A stretch of 64,000 nt of DNA from Bolinopsis microptera. Its lineage: Eukaryota > Ctenophora > Tentaculata > Lobata > Bolinopsidae. The stretch lies in NCBI RefSeq assembly GCF_026151205.1, contig NC_087076.1, positions 7,726,902 to 7,790,901 of the forward strand, read 5' to 3'. The stretch's first letter is position 1, and every line of letters begins with the position of its first letter. Shown here piece after piece: positions 25,536 through 60,709 of the stretch. Position numbers and translations under genes: made by a program. The notes beneath the pieces were generated by a model. The model ran no database searches and was not told where the DNA came from. It worked only from the letters and a program-made list of their open reading frames with translations.

Positions 25536-26826
25536 CAATTAGAAATTTCTGATATATTCTAACTTAACTGTGTTACGCTAATTATGTAGGTGAATAATGA
25601 TTGATTATCAAATATTTAATTTAAGTTTTTACAATGTTTTTAATTATTCATGAGCGTAATATTGTAATATTTATAAATATAATCATTGATCCAGTTATGC
25701 AATTAAGTGTTGATCCTTTATAAGCACTAGCAGGAACCCGTCTAACCCTAAAGTGGTGTCAAGACTCGAGAGACTAAAATAATTATTACCTATTTAATTC
25801 GCGTTTTTGACACCACTTGAGAGTCCAAATTTTGGGCACTAAAATTATTATTCCTTGGCCAATTTTTTATTTTTTCATGCTGATTTGAAGGCCATTAAAG
25901 CATTTGACCCAGTCAAAAAAGTTTCAGTTGTATATGTTTTACGGTTTTTGCGGAAAGTCGCGTTAAAGTTGATGCCGTGGTGTCAGTAAAATGGCACGGA
26001 TATATACACATATATATATCGTCTCGCTTTATATATAGTAAGATGGATGTTATCATTTATTTACTATTATATCTTAATCATGAATGCTTGGGGTTTGTTT
26101 AGGACATTATTCAATCAGTTTTAACATAAAATAAGAAGATTTGACTAACTGTATGACATATAATCGACTATCTAACTAGGACAACATTGCGTTTCTGTAT
26201 TTTTACGTTAGATGGTGCAACCCCTGTTTGAAATCAGAGCATTTCTATACCTACTTTTTTGATTGATGATTTGTACAAAATAAATCTGATTTGGAATGAA
26301 TTCAACAAATCGTTAACATTGAATGATTCATTATTTAAGCACGATTACAATCTTTAGCAATGAAATCTATATTACTTTTATTTTTATGTGTAAGGAGTTC
26401 ACTAACTGTAGTCAAAAATTATTAGAAGTACAGTAGTCAGTATAACCCAGATTTACCGCACCCCGATTTACTGCAAACCCTGATTTACCCCAATAAAACG
26501 GGGTTTTACTGTACTAAAAAGAGTTTATGACAATTTCTTTATAAAATGTTACCATATTGAGAAAGTTAACTGCAGTTCAGGATGGAGGGGATTAGGACCC
26601 CTCTAAATAAACATTATGCACATACGTATACCCTCTAGTCTGTTACATTCTTGATAAATGTAATAGATTTGTAGTGTTGTAATTAGTTTAAAACTAGTAT
26701 CCTTTTTCACCAGGTTCACTGAATATACCTGGCCGAAACAATTCCCTGATTTCCAGAAAAATAATCTCTTTCTCTCCAATAGGAATTTAAACGATGATCG
26801 ATTAGGTCAGCATTCTGGATTCCACC
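25536..26826. other. Intergenic, METTL9 to LRSAM1
   Basis: It contains a dispersed repeat at about 25725-26036 and AT-rich sequence. A patch at 26445-26515 (GATTTACCGCACCCCGATTT-like) has inverted counterparts at 36530-36590. The LRSAM1 promoter should lie in the last few hundred bases, but no clear TATA box was seen. Confidence 0.5.
25725..26036 (+). repeat. Dispersed repeat, related to 62519-62879
   Basis: Both stretches share AGCAGGAACCCGTCTAACCC-type starts, the TGGTGTCAAGACTC segment, a long middle part (TTTTTCATGCTGATTTG) and a TATATATCGTCTCGCTTTAT end. The other copy carries an extra perfect palindrome near its end. Probably a non-autonomous transposon. Confidence 0.8.
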
Positions 26827-50748
<23,922 letters not shown>

Positions 50749-50755
50749 GGGAAAC

Positions 50756-50761
50756 AATAAA
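50756..50761 (+). promoter_or_regulatory. LRSAM1 polyadenylation signal
   Basis: AATAAA begins eight bases after the LRSAM1 stop codon. A very short 3' UTR is implied if it is used. Confidence 0.55.
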
Positions 50762-52403
50762 ACTATCGCTGGTATAATCAGATTTGTTGTCACGGAAGTG
50801 CCTTTAACTTGGTGTTCAGATAGTTTTCCCAAAATTGATTACCGGGAACTCATGATTTAGTCGATTCATTTTTACGGACTGCATTGTAATGCTATCATTC
50901 GGCTGGTTTTTTGTATATTATGGCGACGTTTTAGAAATTAAAAAGATACATTTTTTAAGAGGTGATTAAAAGCGTGTGAAAATGAAAATCTGAAACGTTC
51001 TGGACACACGACATACCTTTTCTTTCAAAAACGTAGATCTGACAGAACACATTTTTCTTTATTATTTTTGTGTGAATTTGGCTGCGTTTGTTTTACCTCC
51101 ACATCGTATAACGATACGAAGAAACGGATAGGTGGCCCCAGTTTTAATAAAATGTTTTTGATTATTCTTCTTTCTTGAATTCTTACCAAGATATAATAAT
51201 TAGTATAATTGATACTTAATTGCATATGATTAGTATTATTGATACTTAATTTGCTTGCACTCTTTTTATGAAGTTAGTTTTTTAAGATTGTCGAGGTTTT
51301 TATGTAGATACATGTACTGCACATTTGTAGCTAATTCTTCAAGAAATTCAGCGATGTCCTGTTTTACTGCGTCACACGTGCGATCTGATAGGTTTAAAGA
51401 GACTAATAGTAATACTGAATACGCACAGTGTGATTTCATGTATCTTGTGACCAATGATCATGACGTCGTCTCACAGATGTAAACACAAACTTGCAGGAAC
51501 GCGCTAAGTTCCTTGGCCATACAATACCGCGCTGCTGTGAGCATTGACTGTACCTTCAATCCAATCGGCCGACTGCGCTGCGTGATATTATTATATAGCC
51601 AGGTTCTCACACAGCTTTGAGTTTTAAAGAGGATGGGGCATTGCAATGACAATGTTAATAATAAGTTCGATAACTTGAAGACTAAACAGAGGCTACAGTT
51701 TGTATACAAAACGATTTGTTGTTACTGGTGAATTCCATATTAGGAAGAAACTGATTTATTGTAGAAAATCCTCAAACAAGTGTTATCATGTTATTGTACA
51801 TGTCCAGATTGCGTCTTGGTGAAATTCTGTGCGCGAGAAAAATTTCACGCTTATATCGAGAAATTCTCAGCGCGCCAGCCGCTATCGACAATCTGTGAGT
51901 GTATTGACTGTAGTGACAGTCCTTCTGCCAGCCATTCTGGTTGCACCACCGAGCGGCTAAGTCTGAAGTTAAATGAGTTCAGGTTCACCAGAATTCAGAC
52001 TTAACAGCAGATTACCAGACCATACCCTAACCCAGGCTCCAGAATCACCAATATCACAATGGAATGAGCCCACTCTTGAAACTTCAGGGTCAGGAAATAA
52101 GGGTGCATGGTAGGAGTGTCATGCCGATTCTCAGATTTTGACACGAACTTTAGGATCATTTTATAAAAATGGACAGAAAAGAACATTACTACGCGAAATA
52201 ACATAAAGATAATAAAACATTTCACATTGCTGAACTAGAGTAAAATAAAATCAAGAGAAAATGGGTTTAAATGTTAATATCCAAAGAGAATCTTTCAAGA
52301 CAACAGTCATAATTTTCCAAAATAAAATATCCCAAATTATATTAAAACTGTTGTATTTTTGCCACATATTCTATTCAAATCTGCCATCCCCAAATGTTAC
52401 ACT
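50762..52403. other. Intergenic, LRSAM1 to PIGX
   Basis: Convergent intergenic stretch. Short ORFs (for example 51780-52004 plus, Cys-containing) show no conserved features. Nothing else recognised. Confidence 0.45.
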
Positions 52404-53162
52404 TTACTTTTCTTTTATCTTTTCTTCACGACAGAACACAGCATACACGATCGCAGAAAAGCTTATAAAAATAGCAGCTAGTGCAGAGATCTGAACAAGA
52501 GGTAGATCCTGTAACCAACCGACAGGTAGAGAACTACACACCTCCTCAACCCCCACCACCGCCACTTCCTCCCACCCACACTCCGGATGAGACGTTACCC
52601 CGCACGGCGCGCGCAGCAACCTGCACCCCCGCGCCTCCTCCTCCGCAGCAATACCCACATCCAAATCAGGGTGCTCATCAGGGGAAACAGCCGGAATAAA
52701 GACTCTAGGAAAGGGAATACAGGCTGAGGTGTAGGGTTGTGAGCTAGCTGGTTGATATCTGTGGTGAACTGGCAGTGTCACATGATGTGTCTCACATAAC
52801 ACACCCACTATGTGAGCGGGGGAGGAATCAGACGGCTGTTCTACGTCTATAGGATCATCAGGGAATACTGGTGGATACCCGAGGTAGAGCCCCTCTTTTA
52901 TCTGATCGATGTCCATGTAAAAGTAAGATGTGGTGTTCTCCAACAGAAAGGCCCGGGGGATTTCCCCCAGCTCCAGGTTGGTTGTAAGGTCCTTGTGGAA
53001 GCCGCTGTTAGCAAGGGTCCGTGTAGCTGATATCACGTGATCAGCCTGGCAGAGCGGCTGCGAGAGTTGGGTGATCCATCGGTCACGTGACTCACAGAGT
53101 ATCAGGAGGAGGAGAGAAAGGAGGTATTGGATCATCCTAGGAGAGAGTAAGGTAGTGATCAT
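52404..53162 (-). CDS. PIGX: GPI mannosyltransferase I subunit PIG-X
   Basis: PIG-X is the ER membrane partner that stabilises the catalytic subunit PIG-M, which adds the first mannose to GPI anchors. The intronless ORF of 252 aa has a signal peptide (best from the second Met, MIQYLLSLLLLILCES, residues 10-25), the family segment GFHKDLTTNLELGE, YFYMDIDQIKEGLY (which resembles the D-P-Y/D-Q motif region), LPVHHRYQPAS near residue 130, VPVG-like SSLPVGWLQDLP, and one C-terminal transmembrane helix (about 224-246) with a short charged cytosolic tail. Size and layout match mammalian PIGX. PIGM itself is not in the window. Confidence 0.85.
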   Translation of the reverse strand: MITTLLSPRMIQYLLSLLLLILCESRDRWITQLSQPLCQADHVISATRTLANSGFHKDLTTNLELGEIPRAFLLENTTSYFYMDIDQIKEGLYLGYPPVFPDDPIDVEQPSDSSPAHIVGVLCETHHVTLPVHHRYQPASSQPYTSACIPFPRVFIPAVSPDEHPDLDVGIAAEEEARGCRLLRAPCGVTSHPECGWEEVAVVGVEEVCSSLPVGWLQDLPLVQISALAAIFISFSAIVYAVFCREEKIKEK

Positions 53163-53330
53163 GTGAATGGAGCAGCTTCTTCAATCAGAATAAGCATTTA
53201 TTATTAGTGTAAGTTTTAGTCCAGTTTGGTAATATTAAACCCAATGGACCTCAAGATCAGGTCATGTTTTAACCCATACTTTCATTTTAAAGAAATGCAG
53301 CAAACAATCAGGATTCTGTTCAATCGTGTT

Positions 53331-53512
53331 TAAGGTGTCGTTCACATATTACGTAATCAGCCGAGGGGGAGGGGGGGGGGGGGGGGGGTTTCCAAACGAT
53401 TACGCTCTAGTGTAATTTTGACACAATAGCTATGTGTAAAAATGATTACGGAGGGGGAGGGGGGTTAAAAATTGGCCAAAAAGTGATTACGTAATATGTG
53501 AACGACCCCTTA
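53331..53512. mobile_element. MITE-like element with 29-bp terminal inverted repeats
   Basis: GTCGTTCACATATTACGTAA near the left end and its complement near the right end (TTACGTAATATGTGAACGAC) enclose about 125 bases with G-rich tracts (GGGGGAGGGGGG) on both sides. The ends read TAAGG/CCTTA. Short, non-coding, typical of a non-autonomous DNA transposon. Confidence 0.85.
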
Positions 53513-53829
53513 CCAAGAAAACAGCACACCTTAAAATATGTGATAAAATTCTTAATGTAAATGTTATTAGTTTCAAGAACTTTTTATTCGAGTCATGATA
53601 ATATGTCAACGTAATATACTACAATAATATTAAATAATATACGAATCGTTATATAAAAATAGAGTTAAAACTTAAAAGAAAACACATACCAATCTGAAGC
53701 CCAAAATTCCGTTCCAATACAACAAACATCTTTTATAAAGAATTTTACAATAATTCCTTCTATTAGTTCTAATTCTATATCAAACACAATTACAATGTTC
53801 TATCAATTTTACACACATAATTTAAATGT

Positions 53830-54960
53830 TCATGGCAGTGGATCCCAATCAATGGATTTATCATTGAAAACATCGTCTAAAACAGCTTCATCGACTGTTT
53901 CCAAACTAGGGGGGTTCCAATTAGGATTGTTATCTTTATCAATTAAAAGTGCTCTAACCCCCTCAGCAAACTCGCCCAGCGCAAATGTTTTGTTAGAGAT
54001 GTTACATTCCATTCTCAGACATTCTGTGAAGTCCAGGTTTCTAGATAGTATCTGAGTCCTGTGAGATATGCACAGAGCGATGGGCGACATGATGGACAAT
54101 GTCTTCAGGGTCTTCTGCGCAAAATCACTCCCGCTTTCTTGAAGTCTATCAATTATCTCTAAAACTGAAGCAGCAGAAAAACACTTAGATATCTCCAGCA
54201 GATTGTCCTTCAGAGAAAATTCGAGTAAATCACATGGATTCTCATGGCTTCTCAAACAATGCACTAAATCATCCTCAGAGGAACAGCTCAAAACTTCATC
54301 TTTTAACAGCGTGAGTTTACCTAACTCCACAAAATGTGTGACAAAGTCAAGATGTCTAGCATCATAACCCCTGATCCTGTGCCCCGTCAGCGCCAGATAC
54401 ATCCCGACATCACCCAATCTTGATAAAAAGTAGGTAGCCCCAGCATCAGGATAATACCCAATCCTAGTCTCGGGCATAGCAAACATGGACCTCTCCGTCC
54501 CTACTCGATACCTGCTGTTACAACACAAACCCATTCCACCACCCATCACAATCCCATCACCTACACTTATCACCGGCTTCTTCAAAGTCTTTAACTTGTG
54601 GTGAAGCTGGTTCTCCCGGGTGATCTGACCCAGGTGAACAATATCACCACCCGCACAGAAGGCCCTGTCACCTGCACCCTCCATCAGGACCATCTTCACT
54701 GTATCGTCCCTCTCAAACTTGTAGAGATGATCTATTAGGAGCTCCACCATTTCTGAGTTGTAGGAGTTGAGGGAGTTAGGACGGTTAAGGAGGATGGTGG
54801 CTACATTGCCGTGGTGGTTAAAGAGGGCTGGAGGGGAGGAGGTGGTTAGGGAACGTTTTAAGGGGGTGTGGGCTACTCTGCGACATAATGCTTGCATCCT
54901 GTTGGCGAGATTTGACGAATTAAAAAGGTTTAAAAATAATATTAAGTTTTTGGAATGCAT
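53830..54960 (-). CDS. HIBCH: 3-hydroxyisobutyryl-CoA hydrolase, mitochondrial
   Basis: It hydrolyses 3-hydroxyisobutyryl-CoA in mitochondrial valine breakdown. The intronless ORF has 376 aa (human about 386). The start may be Met1 or Met22; from Met22 a transit peptide is clear (MQALCRRVAHTPLKRSLTTS). Crotonase-fold features are NVATILLNRPNSLNS (52-66), oxyanion loop FCAGGD (101-106), GIVMGGGMGL (136-145) and MPETRIGYYPDAG, with Glu164 and Asp172 matching the catalytic pair of HIBCH and distinguishing it from plain enoyl-CoA hydratases. The C-terminus retains ALLIDKDNNPNWNPPSL, a HIBCH hallmark. The absence of introns could mean retrocopy origin or intron loss. Confidence 0.93.
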   Translation of the reverse strand: MHSKNLILFLNLFNSSNLANRMQALCRRVAHTPLKRSLTTSSPPALFNHHGNVATILLNRPNSLNSYNSEMVELLIDHLYKFERDDTVKMVLMEGAGDRAFCAGGDIVHLGQITRENQLHHKLKTLKKPVISVGDGIVMGGGMGLCCNSRYRVGTERSMFAMPETRIGYYPDAGATYFLSRLGDVGMYLALTGHRIRGYDARHLDFVTHFVELGKLTLLKDEVLSCSSEDDLVHCLRSHENPCDLLEFSLKDNLLEISKCFSAASVLEIIDRLQESGSDFAQKTLKTLSIMSPIALCISHRTQILSRNLDFTECLRMECNISNKTFALGEFAEGVRALLIDKDNNPNWNPPSLETVDEAVLDDVFNDKSIDWDPLP

Positions 54961-55297
54961 TTCATAGATTGAGATTGGTTTTCAAGTATTTTTGGCGGAC
55001 TTTATTTTCAGTTCAATTAATCCATGTAAGTAAGTGTTAATTATGATAAAGTTAAAATTTTGACTGCAATAATAAGTAGGCTCAGTGAATTACTGCTACA
55101 TTACAATATACAGTATTACAACTGAAATAGTGCACAATGTCAGTACAAAAGAGGACCGAGAAATGATCCAGGATTAGTTATTCCGCAGTTTGGCATTTTA
55201 CGGTTTAAGTATATGGCCATGCAAAACATGGAGTCCAATTTGCCATGCTTAAAGTTAATAGAAAATCATACATCAATTTAAAGAAATCTGTGAATTA

Positions 55298-56668
55298 TTA
55301 AAGCAAATAGATCATACTAATCATAATCAAAGAAAAGTTCAAAGCTAGGGATAGTAAGAAACAACGCTCAAGTCTAATCTTTTGTAAACTAAGATACATG
55401 AAAGTAGGAATATACCATACGATGAAAAACTCCGGATAAGTTGTCTTGTCAAAGAAAACAAACAACCAGGTGGCGATTTCCAAGAAATAAAATATTAATG
55501 ACGTCTTATCTGACATATCTTTAGCAAGGTATTTTAAATATAAAATTATCATATGAAGAGGCAGAAAAACTAAAAACGTATATATTAGAGATGTATAAAT
55601 CACCGCATAACACAGCGGCAACCAAATTTTGTTTAAATTATTACCAGATCTCCACTTCTTAGCATACTGTCCTCCACGTCTTCTAACAGCAGCGAGAGGT
55701 GCAGTGACTTTTGCTTCTACGATGGAAACAAAAATTAACATACTGAGTATAAGAGTCACATCGAATTTTAGCCATATCTGCTCGTCGTTTAAGAGTAATA
55801 GGATAGATGATACAGAAATGACTATATATGCAACATATTTATAATGATGCAATCCATTCTGTTTTCCCATCTTGAATAAATCATATAGTTCGAAGATGCA
55901 AATGGTACAGAACAAACAAGTCTCGAAAGGACCTCCACTGTTTCTTAACAATGTCAATGGGCTCGTCAAATCAGTAGCAGATGTAAAATCCCAAGTATGA
56001 TCAATTGCGAATTTATCAAAAATTTCTTTAGAAAAATGTTGACAGTTTTTATCGATGACATCATACTTATTGGACTGTAGCAGATTTCTGAGGCGGCGGA
56101 CAAGGTCAATAACCGACGAGGTTGACTTATCTTTGACAAGCATGTGTATTAGTTTGGGACGAGGTTTGTCCTGAAAATAAAATATAACGGAATCATGATT
56201 GTTTCCTCTACTAATATATATACCATCGGTCATTTTATCGAGTGCCCACCACGTTCCATCACTTGTTTCAAAAACCACAAAAGCGTGATAGTCCACAGGG
56301 AGGTATTGTCGCTGTATGTAATCACGAACAGACGGTGTAGAACTAGAGAAGGGGCCACTTAAAGGACTACTGTAGACACCAATAGATATAAGAGTAGCTG
56401 CTTTATAAGGTTCAAAGAATGGATCAACATTAGTAACAGTGATCCGTCCAGAGCTGGCTGGTTGGACGTTAGTGTCCGAGGCAAGATCGACTAATGTTCC
56501 ATAATTCTTTGACTCAAAAATCTGCCATGTCTCTGGATTACGAATTAACTGAGTGACCCACAACAAACTGTGCAATGAAAGAACAACAACTTCGAGGAAC
56601 CTACGACCTCTTGATGGCATGACAGAGATCACGTGACTCACAGAGGAGTCTTCATCTTGTACACTCAT
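55298..56668 (-). CDS. Membrane protein with a suspected papain/LRAT-like Cys-His domain, paralogue A
   Basis: Intronless ORF of 456 aa. Residues about 85-235 form a soluble domain with VDYHAFVVFETSDGTWWALD (His128) and KYDVIDKNCQHFSKEIFDKF (Cys209, His211). The H...NC-x-HF layout recalls LRAT/NlpC-P60 thiol enzymes, in which the Cys is the nucleophile; this is a resemblance and not a proof. About six to seven hydrophobic helices follow (from about 247 to the end). A hydrophobic stretch near residue 25-40 may be a signal anchor. The nearest relative is the adjacent gene at 58391-59899. Possible roles include an acyltransferase, hydrolase or deubiquitinase-like membrane enzyme; none is established. 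Confidence 0.75.
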   Translation of the reverse strand: MSVQDEDSSVSHVISVMPSRGRRFLEVVVLSLHSLLWVTQLIRNPETWQIFESKNYGTLVDLASDTNVQPASSGRITVTNVDPFFEPYKAATLISIGVYSSPLSGPFSSSTPSVRDYIQRQYLPVDYHAFVVFETSDGTWWALDKMTDGIYISRGNNHDSVIFYFQDKPRPKLIHMLVKDKSTSSVIDLVRRLRNLLQSNKYDVIDKNCQHFSKEIFDKFAIDHTWDFTSATDLTSPLTLLRNSGGPFETCLFCTICIFELYDLFKMGKQNGLHHYKYVAYIVISVSSILLLLNDEQIWLKFDVTLILSMLIFVSIVEAKVTAPLAAVRRRGGQYAKKWRSGNNLNKIWLPLCYAVIYTSLIYTFLVFLPLHMIILYLKYLAKDMSDKTSLIFYFLEIATWLFVFFDKTTYPEFFIVWYIPTFMYLSLQKIRLERCFLLSLALNFSLIMISMIYLL

Positions 56669-56699
56669 CCTCTGTCACTCAGTCACTCAATCACAGCTC

Positions 56700-58354
56700 C
56701 TGACATCTAGGGATAATGTTAATACTTTAATAAGATTTTAAAATAGTTTATTTACATAATTATCTATTGAAACTTAAAAGGGAACGAATTAAATGCCCTA
56801 CATTGGGTAGGTTAAACTAAATAAAGATGGTTCCCAGTGGTAGAAATGTTAATTCCGCTGGTAGAATTGATAACAGTGTGGAAACTGGAATACAACACTT
56901 AACTTCCCATTATGTCAGTGACAACTATATAATATGACCCCCCTAGTGTAAGACGTGTTAACCCACTAGGCGCAGGCCATTATAACATGACCTACTGTCT
57001 GACAGAGACAACATGTATTTTCCTTTTCATATTAGCTGATCAATAAATAGTTTTACCGTATTTCAGTGCTGTGGGAATGTATTATTCCTAGACGATGAAC
57101 TCATCTTTACATTATTATGGTGTCTGCCAAATAGAGTGCCGGAGGAGATGACGTTTTAGATAGAGTCAAATTTAACTTGGAGTCAGTAAACAAAATGTAC
57201 ATTATGTACTGCTAGTGTTCGCTTACGTTAGTGATAGACAAGAATGAAAACACAGTTATCATTTTTAAAGCATGCTAAAATAATTGAAAAATTACTATTT
57301 TACAGAATTTGAGCAATGTTCATTTACATAGTAAAAAGATTAAATATTCCGAACAAGAATAAAGATTTTTTAATTTTATACATTTTTTGTTTTTAAAAAA
57401 AAAAATCTGCTGCCTGTCAAAATAATTACATACTTATCTAAAAATATTAAACAATATCTGAATTCTAAATCATTATGAACACAACTATTTTTGTCAAGTA
57501 ACAAAATAATAATAAAGATTCCGAACTCGTTAACGGGAATTGGAATAAAGTCTTTTTTTCTATTTTTATTTCATTAATTATTTATAATTACTATTGTTTT
57601 AAAAATCAATCTGATGCTTGCCAAAGCCCCAGAACTCCTGAACTCTCTTTTAACAATAATATCTATTCTGGGTATATGGCTGATGTTAGAAGAGGTCCAG
57701 ATTTACCATATCCTTGCTCGTCACCAGTCAGCACTGATCGAGCGATTTAAAAGAGTTGAAAACCAGCCCTTTCTTATGATTAACATTTAATGAAGGGTAT
57801 ATTAATGTTGGGGAACATTATGCATGTTTCCAGAGTTTCAGAGTTTTTAAAAAATGATGCTTTTACATACTCATTTTCTGTCTAAGCTCGAATGGCTGTC
57901 AATACAATAGATGAACATAAACATACTTCATTGATTTTTAAATCAATTAAAATTAACATTCAAGATACTGTGCCATGCTTGCCATGCAGATTATAATATT
58001 TTCCGGGAATTATTTCTATTTCCCGAAAAGTCGTGGACACTGGTAACAGATAATTTTCCGCATCTAGCAAGGGTTGCCAGAGTATTATGAGGACAGACTG
58101 CGAGTCACCTCAGACTGGCTGGCGGGAAGTTTCAAAACAAATAACAGTTGCGCACTATATATTATTACACACTATATTGTATCATGCGCACGTATCACAT
58201 TACACATCTTCCAATCAGAACCGGAAAATATTATAACAAATAATACCTTGGTTTAGTTTCGTGCTCGCCCTCTGCCAAGGCGTCATGCTTTATCGCCCGT
58301 AGCATTCAACAGCCAAGGTATTATTGTTTTATAACTATGTCCTATTAATTGATA
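56700..58354. other. Upstream region of paralogue A; duplicated at 60.7-63 kb
   Basis: AT-rich non-coding DNA. Long blocks recur upstream of paralogue B: 56715-57420 with about 60800-61440, 57600-57780 with about 61600-61780, and 57840-58260 with about 62170-62960. Confidence 0.75.
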
Positions 58355-58360
58355 TTTATT
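58355..58360 (-). promoter_or_regulatory. Polyadenylation signal of paralogue B
   Basis: AATAAA on the minus strand, about 30 bases beyond the stop codon of the gene ending at 58391. Confidence 0.5.
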
Positions 58361-58390
58361 TTAAAAGAAAGAGTAGAACATGCAAGTTGT

Positions 58391-59899
58391 CTAATCTTGA
58401 TGTTGTTTAGGCCCAGGTGGCAGAGCTGACTTAGCAACCCAGAAGAGATAGGGTACAGTGATTATATAACATAAGAGGCTATTAAAGAAATGACTTATAT
58501 ATCCGGTTTTGCGCCACCAGGTAGCAATTCTAAGCAACGGATATAAAACTGATAATTGCTGCTTTTGGTGATAGTTGTCAAGTTCCTCAACAGGTACACA
58601 TATGAGAAGACTATAAACATGAGTTGAATATGTTAACGTAAAGGAAATAGGCAACAAAACATATTTCTTTATCATACTACTCTTATTCCACATTTCGCCA
58701 TTCTGTGCAGCTCGTCTTCTGATAGTACCAAGGGATGAATAGAAAACAGCTTCCACGGGAAGAAGACCAGTCAAAATATAGACCGGACACAACATCAAAT
58801 TCTCACACACTCTCCTACCAACAAAAAACCGCAGGACACATGATACAACTATCACTATATATACCACATATTGATAGTGAGATGAACCAGTTTCTTTGCT
58901 CTTCATGAAAAGAAGATACAATTCGTAGATAAAGAAGAGTGGGAGTAACAATCTATATAGAGTATCTCCATTGTCAGTAAACAGTTTGAGTACGCTTGTC
59001 AAATCGACAGGTGATGTGAAATCCCAAGTAAGATCTCTTGCAAATTTATCAAAAATTACTTTCGCGAAATTTTGACAGTTCCTATCGACAACATCATATT
59101 TATTTGAATTCATAATTCTTCTCAGACGGCGAACTAAGTCAATCAATAAAACAGAAGACTCGTCGTAGACAAGCTGGTGCACTGGATTAGGACGGAGCTG
59201 CTTCTGGATGTAAAATAGTACTGAATCACGGCTCCTTCCCCAGCTTACGAATAAACCTTCAGGCATTTTATCAAGTGCCCACCACATTCCATCACTTGTT
59301 TCAAAAACCACGTACGAATGGTAGTCCACTCCGAGGTATTGACCTTGCACGGTGCTGCGAACAGGTGCGTTAGAACTTCGGAATGGAGCATTCAAAGGTG
59401 TGCTATAAACAGCAATAGACTTCAGAGTTGCTGTCTCGTAATCTTTAATTGTAGTGTTTTGCATAAAGATTTTTTCAACATTATATACATTCTCTTGTCG
59501 CGGTCGGGGCCCATAATCATCATTATCATATTCGTAATTAATATAATAAATCTGTCTTTTAACAAGTAACTCTGTCATGGCAGGACTGATGTTTTTGTCA
59601 AGAGTATGGTTCATAAGGATTCCAGGTTTCTCAAAATACTCACTGAAGTCCGTAAAATGATGGATACCCTCAGGAACCCGCTGTAAGAGAAACAGCGACA
59701 TAACTACCACTTCAAACATCATATCACCTCCTGATAGTATGACAGGGGAGGAAGTGTATTCCCTTTGATTTCTCAAGCTACGTATAGGAAGACAGAACAG
59801 ACTTGGAAATATCAATTTTGCCCAAACTAGGAGGATCTGTGTCCAGACTGTCACATCCAAGATCCATGAACTTCTCATCTTTATGTACATTGTACACAA
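58391..59899 (-). CDS. Membrane protein with a suspected papain/LRAT-like Cys-His domain, paralogue B
   Basis: Intronless ORF of 502 aa, clearly homologous to 55298-56668 through the domain (VDYHSYVVFETSDGMWWALD, His194; NKYDVVDRNCQNFAKVIFDK, Cys275) and the C-terminal membrane helices. The site reads NCQNF where paralogue A has NCQHF, so the second His is lost while His194 and Cys275 remain. The first 59 residues have no counterpart in A. Met60-Met61 (MMFEVVVMSLFLL) aligns with A's EVVVLSLHSLLWV and may be the real start. Tandem, same strand; about 1.7 kb separates the two. Confidence 0.75.
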   Translation of the reverse strand: MCTMYIKMRSSWILDVTVWTQILLVWAKLIFPSLFCLPIRSLRNQREYTSSPVILSGGDMMFEVVVMSLFLLQRVPEGIHHFTDFSEYFEKPGILMNHTLDKNISPAMTELLVKRQIYYINYEYDNDDYGPRPRQENVYNVEKIFMQNTTIKDYETATLKSIAVYSTPLNAPFRSSNAPVRSTVQGQYLGVDYHSYVVFETSDGMWWALDKMPEGLFVSWGRSRDSVLFYIQKQLRPNPVHQLVYDESSVLLIDLVRRLRRIMNSNKYDVVDRNCQNFAKVIFDKFARDLTWDFTSPVDLTSVLKLFTDNGDTLYRLLLPLFFIYELYLLFMKSKETGSSHYQYVVYIVIVVSCVLRFFVGRRVCENLMLCPVYILTGLLPVEAVFYSSLGTIRRRAAQNGEMWNKSSMIKKYVLLPISFTLTYSTHVYSLLICVPVEELDNYHQKQQLSVLYPLLRIATWWRKTGYISHFFNSLLCYIITVPYLFWVAKSALPPGPKQHQD

Positions 59900-60709
59900 A
59901 AGAAGATCAGGTAAACATAATATTCATCCTTTTTAAAGACCCCATGGTTGAGACATCCTCACATCCTGCCAAGATAAAAATTTAATAGATTTTTCATCAT
60001 CCATCGAGGTATAATTTTGTAAATAATGACAAAATTATAATTATACAATCAAATTTTGATGACAATATCAATATAAATTTATTCAAGTCTATCAATTTAC
60101 AATAACCAACTAACGTCAACGAATTAAATAAATTACCGTTATACAGTGACTCAAATACATATATATTGCATATGGGTCATGGGATAACTTTGGATATGAT
60201 TTGAAAGTGTTAAACGAATTGCTCAATTAAAACATGTATAACTGTATAAGAACCAAAATGACGTCCTAAAACATTCTGGATGGATAAATCATAACAAAGT
60301 TAGTATTAGCGGTTAATCAAAATCTACTTCTGGAATCTACCGTCTGGAAAACAATTATGTAGGTACGACCAGAATGAAACAAATATTTCGCTATAATTTC
60401 AGAATTTTACGGTGGCTTGAAGTGAGAGGGGGTTGGAATGGCCATGATAAGCTGACGTAATATTTTAGTGTTCCCGAGTGTGTACACTTTATGGGGTGTT
60501 TAATGGTTACAAGAGATATTCACGAGAGATCTTTATAAACTCGCTCACTAGCTCCAAATAGTATTTGCTATGTTGAAATTGTAGGACTTATAATTGAGAC
60601 TAAGGCGGGAAAGATATGGAGTGGTTTCGTTGAGATAAAGGTTGATGATAAAATCACATAATTTCTACTCTATTATGTTTACATAATATTTATATTCATG
60701 ATATTATAT
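59900..60709. other. Upstream of paralogue B; nothing recognised
   Basis: AT-rich non-coding sequence. No coding or repeat feature beyond short AT tracts was found. Confidence 0.4.
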
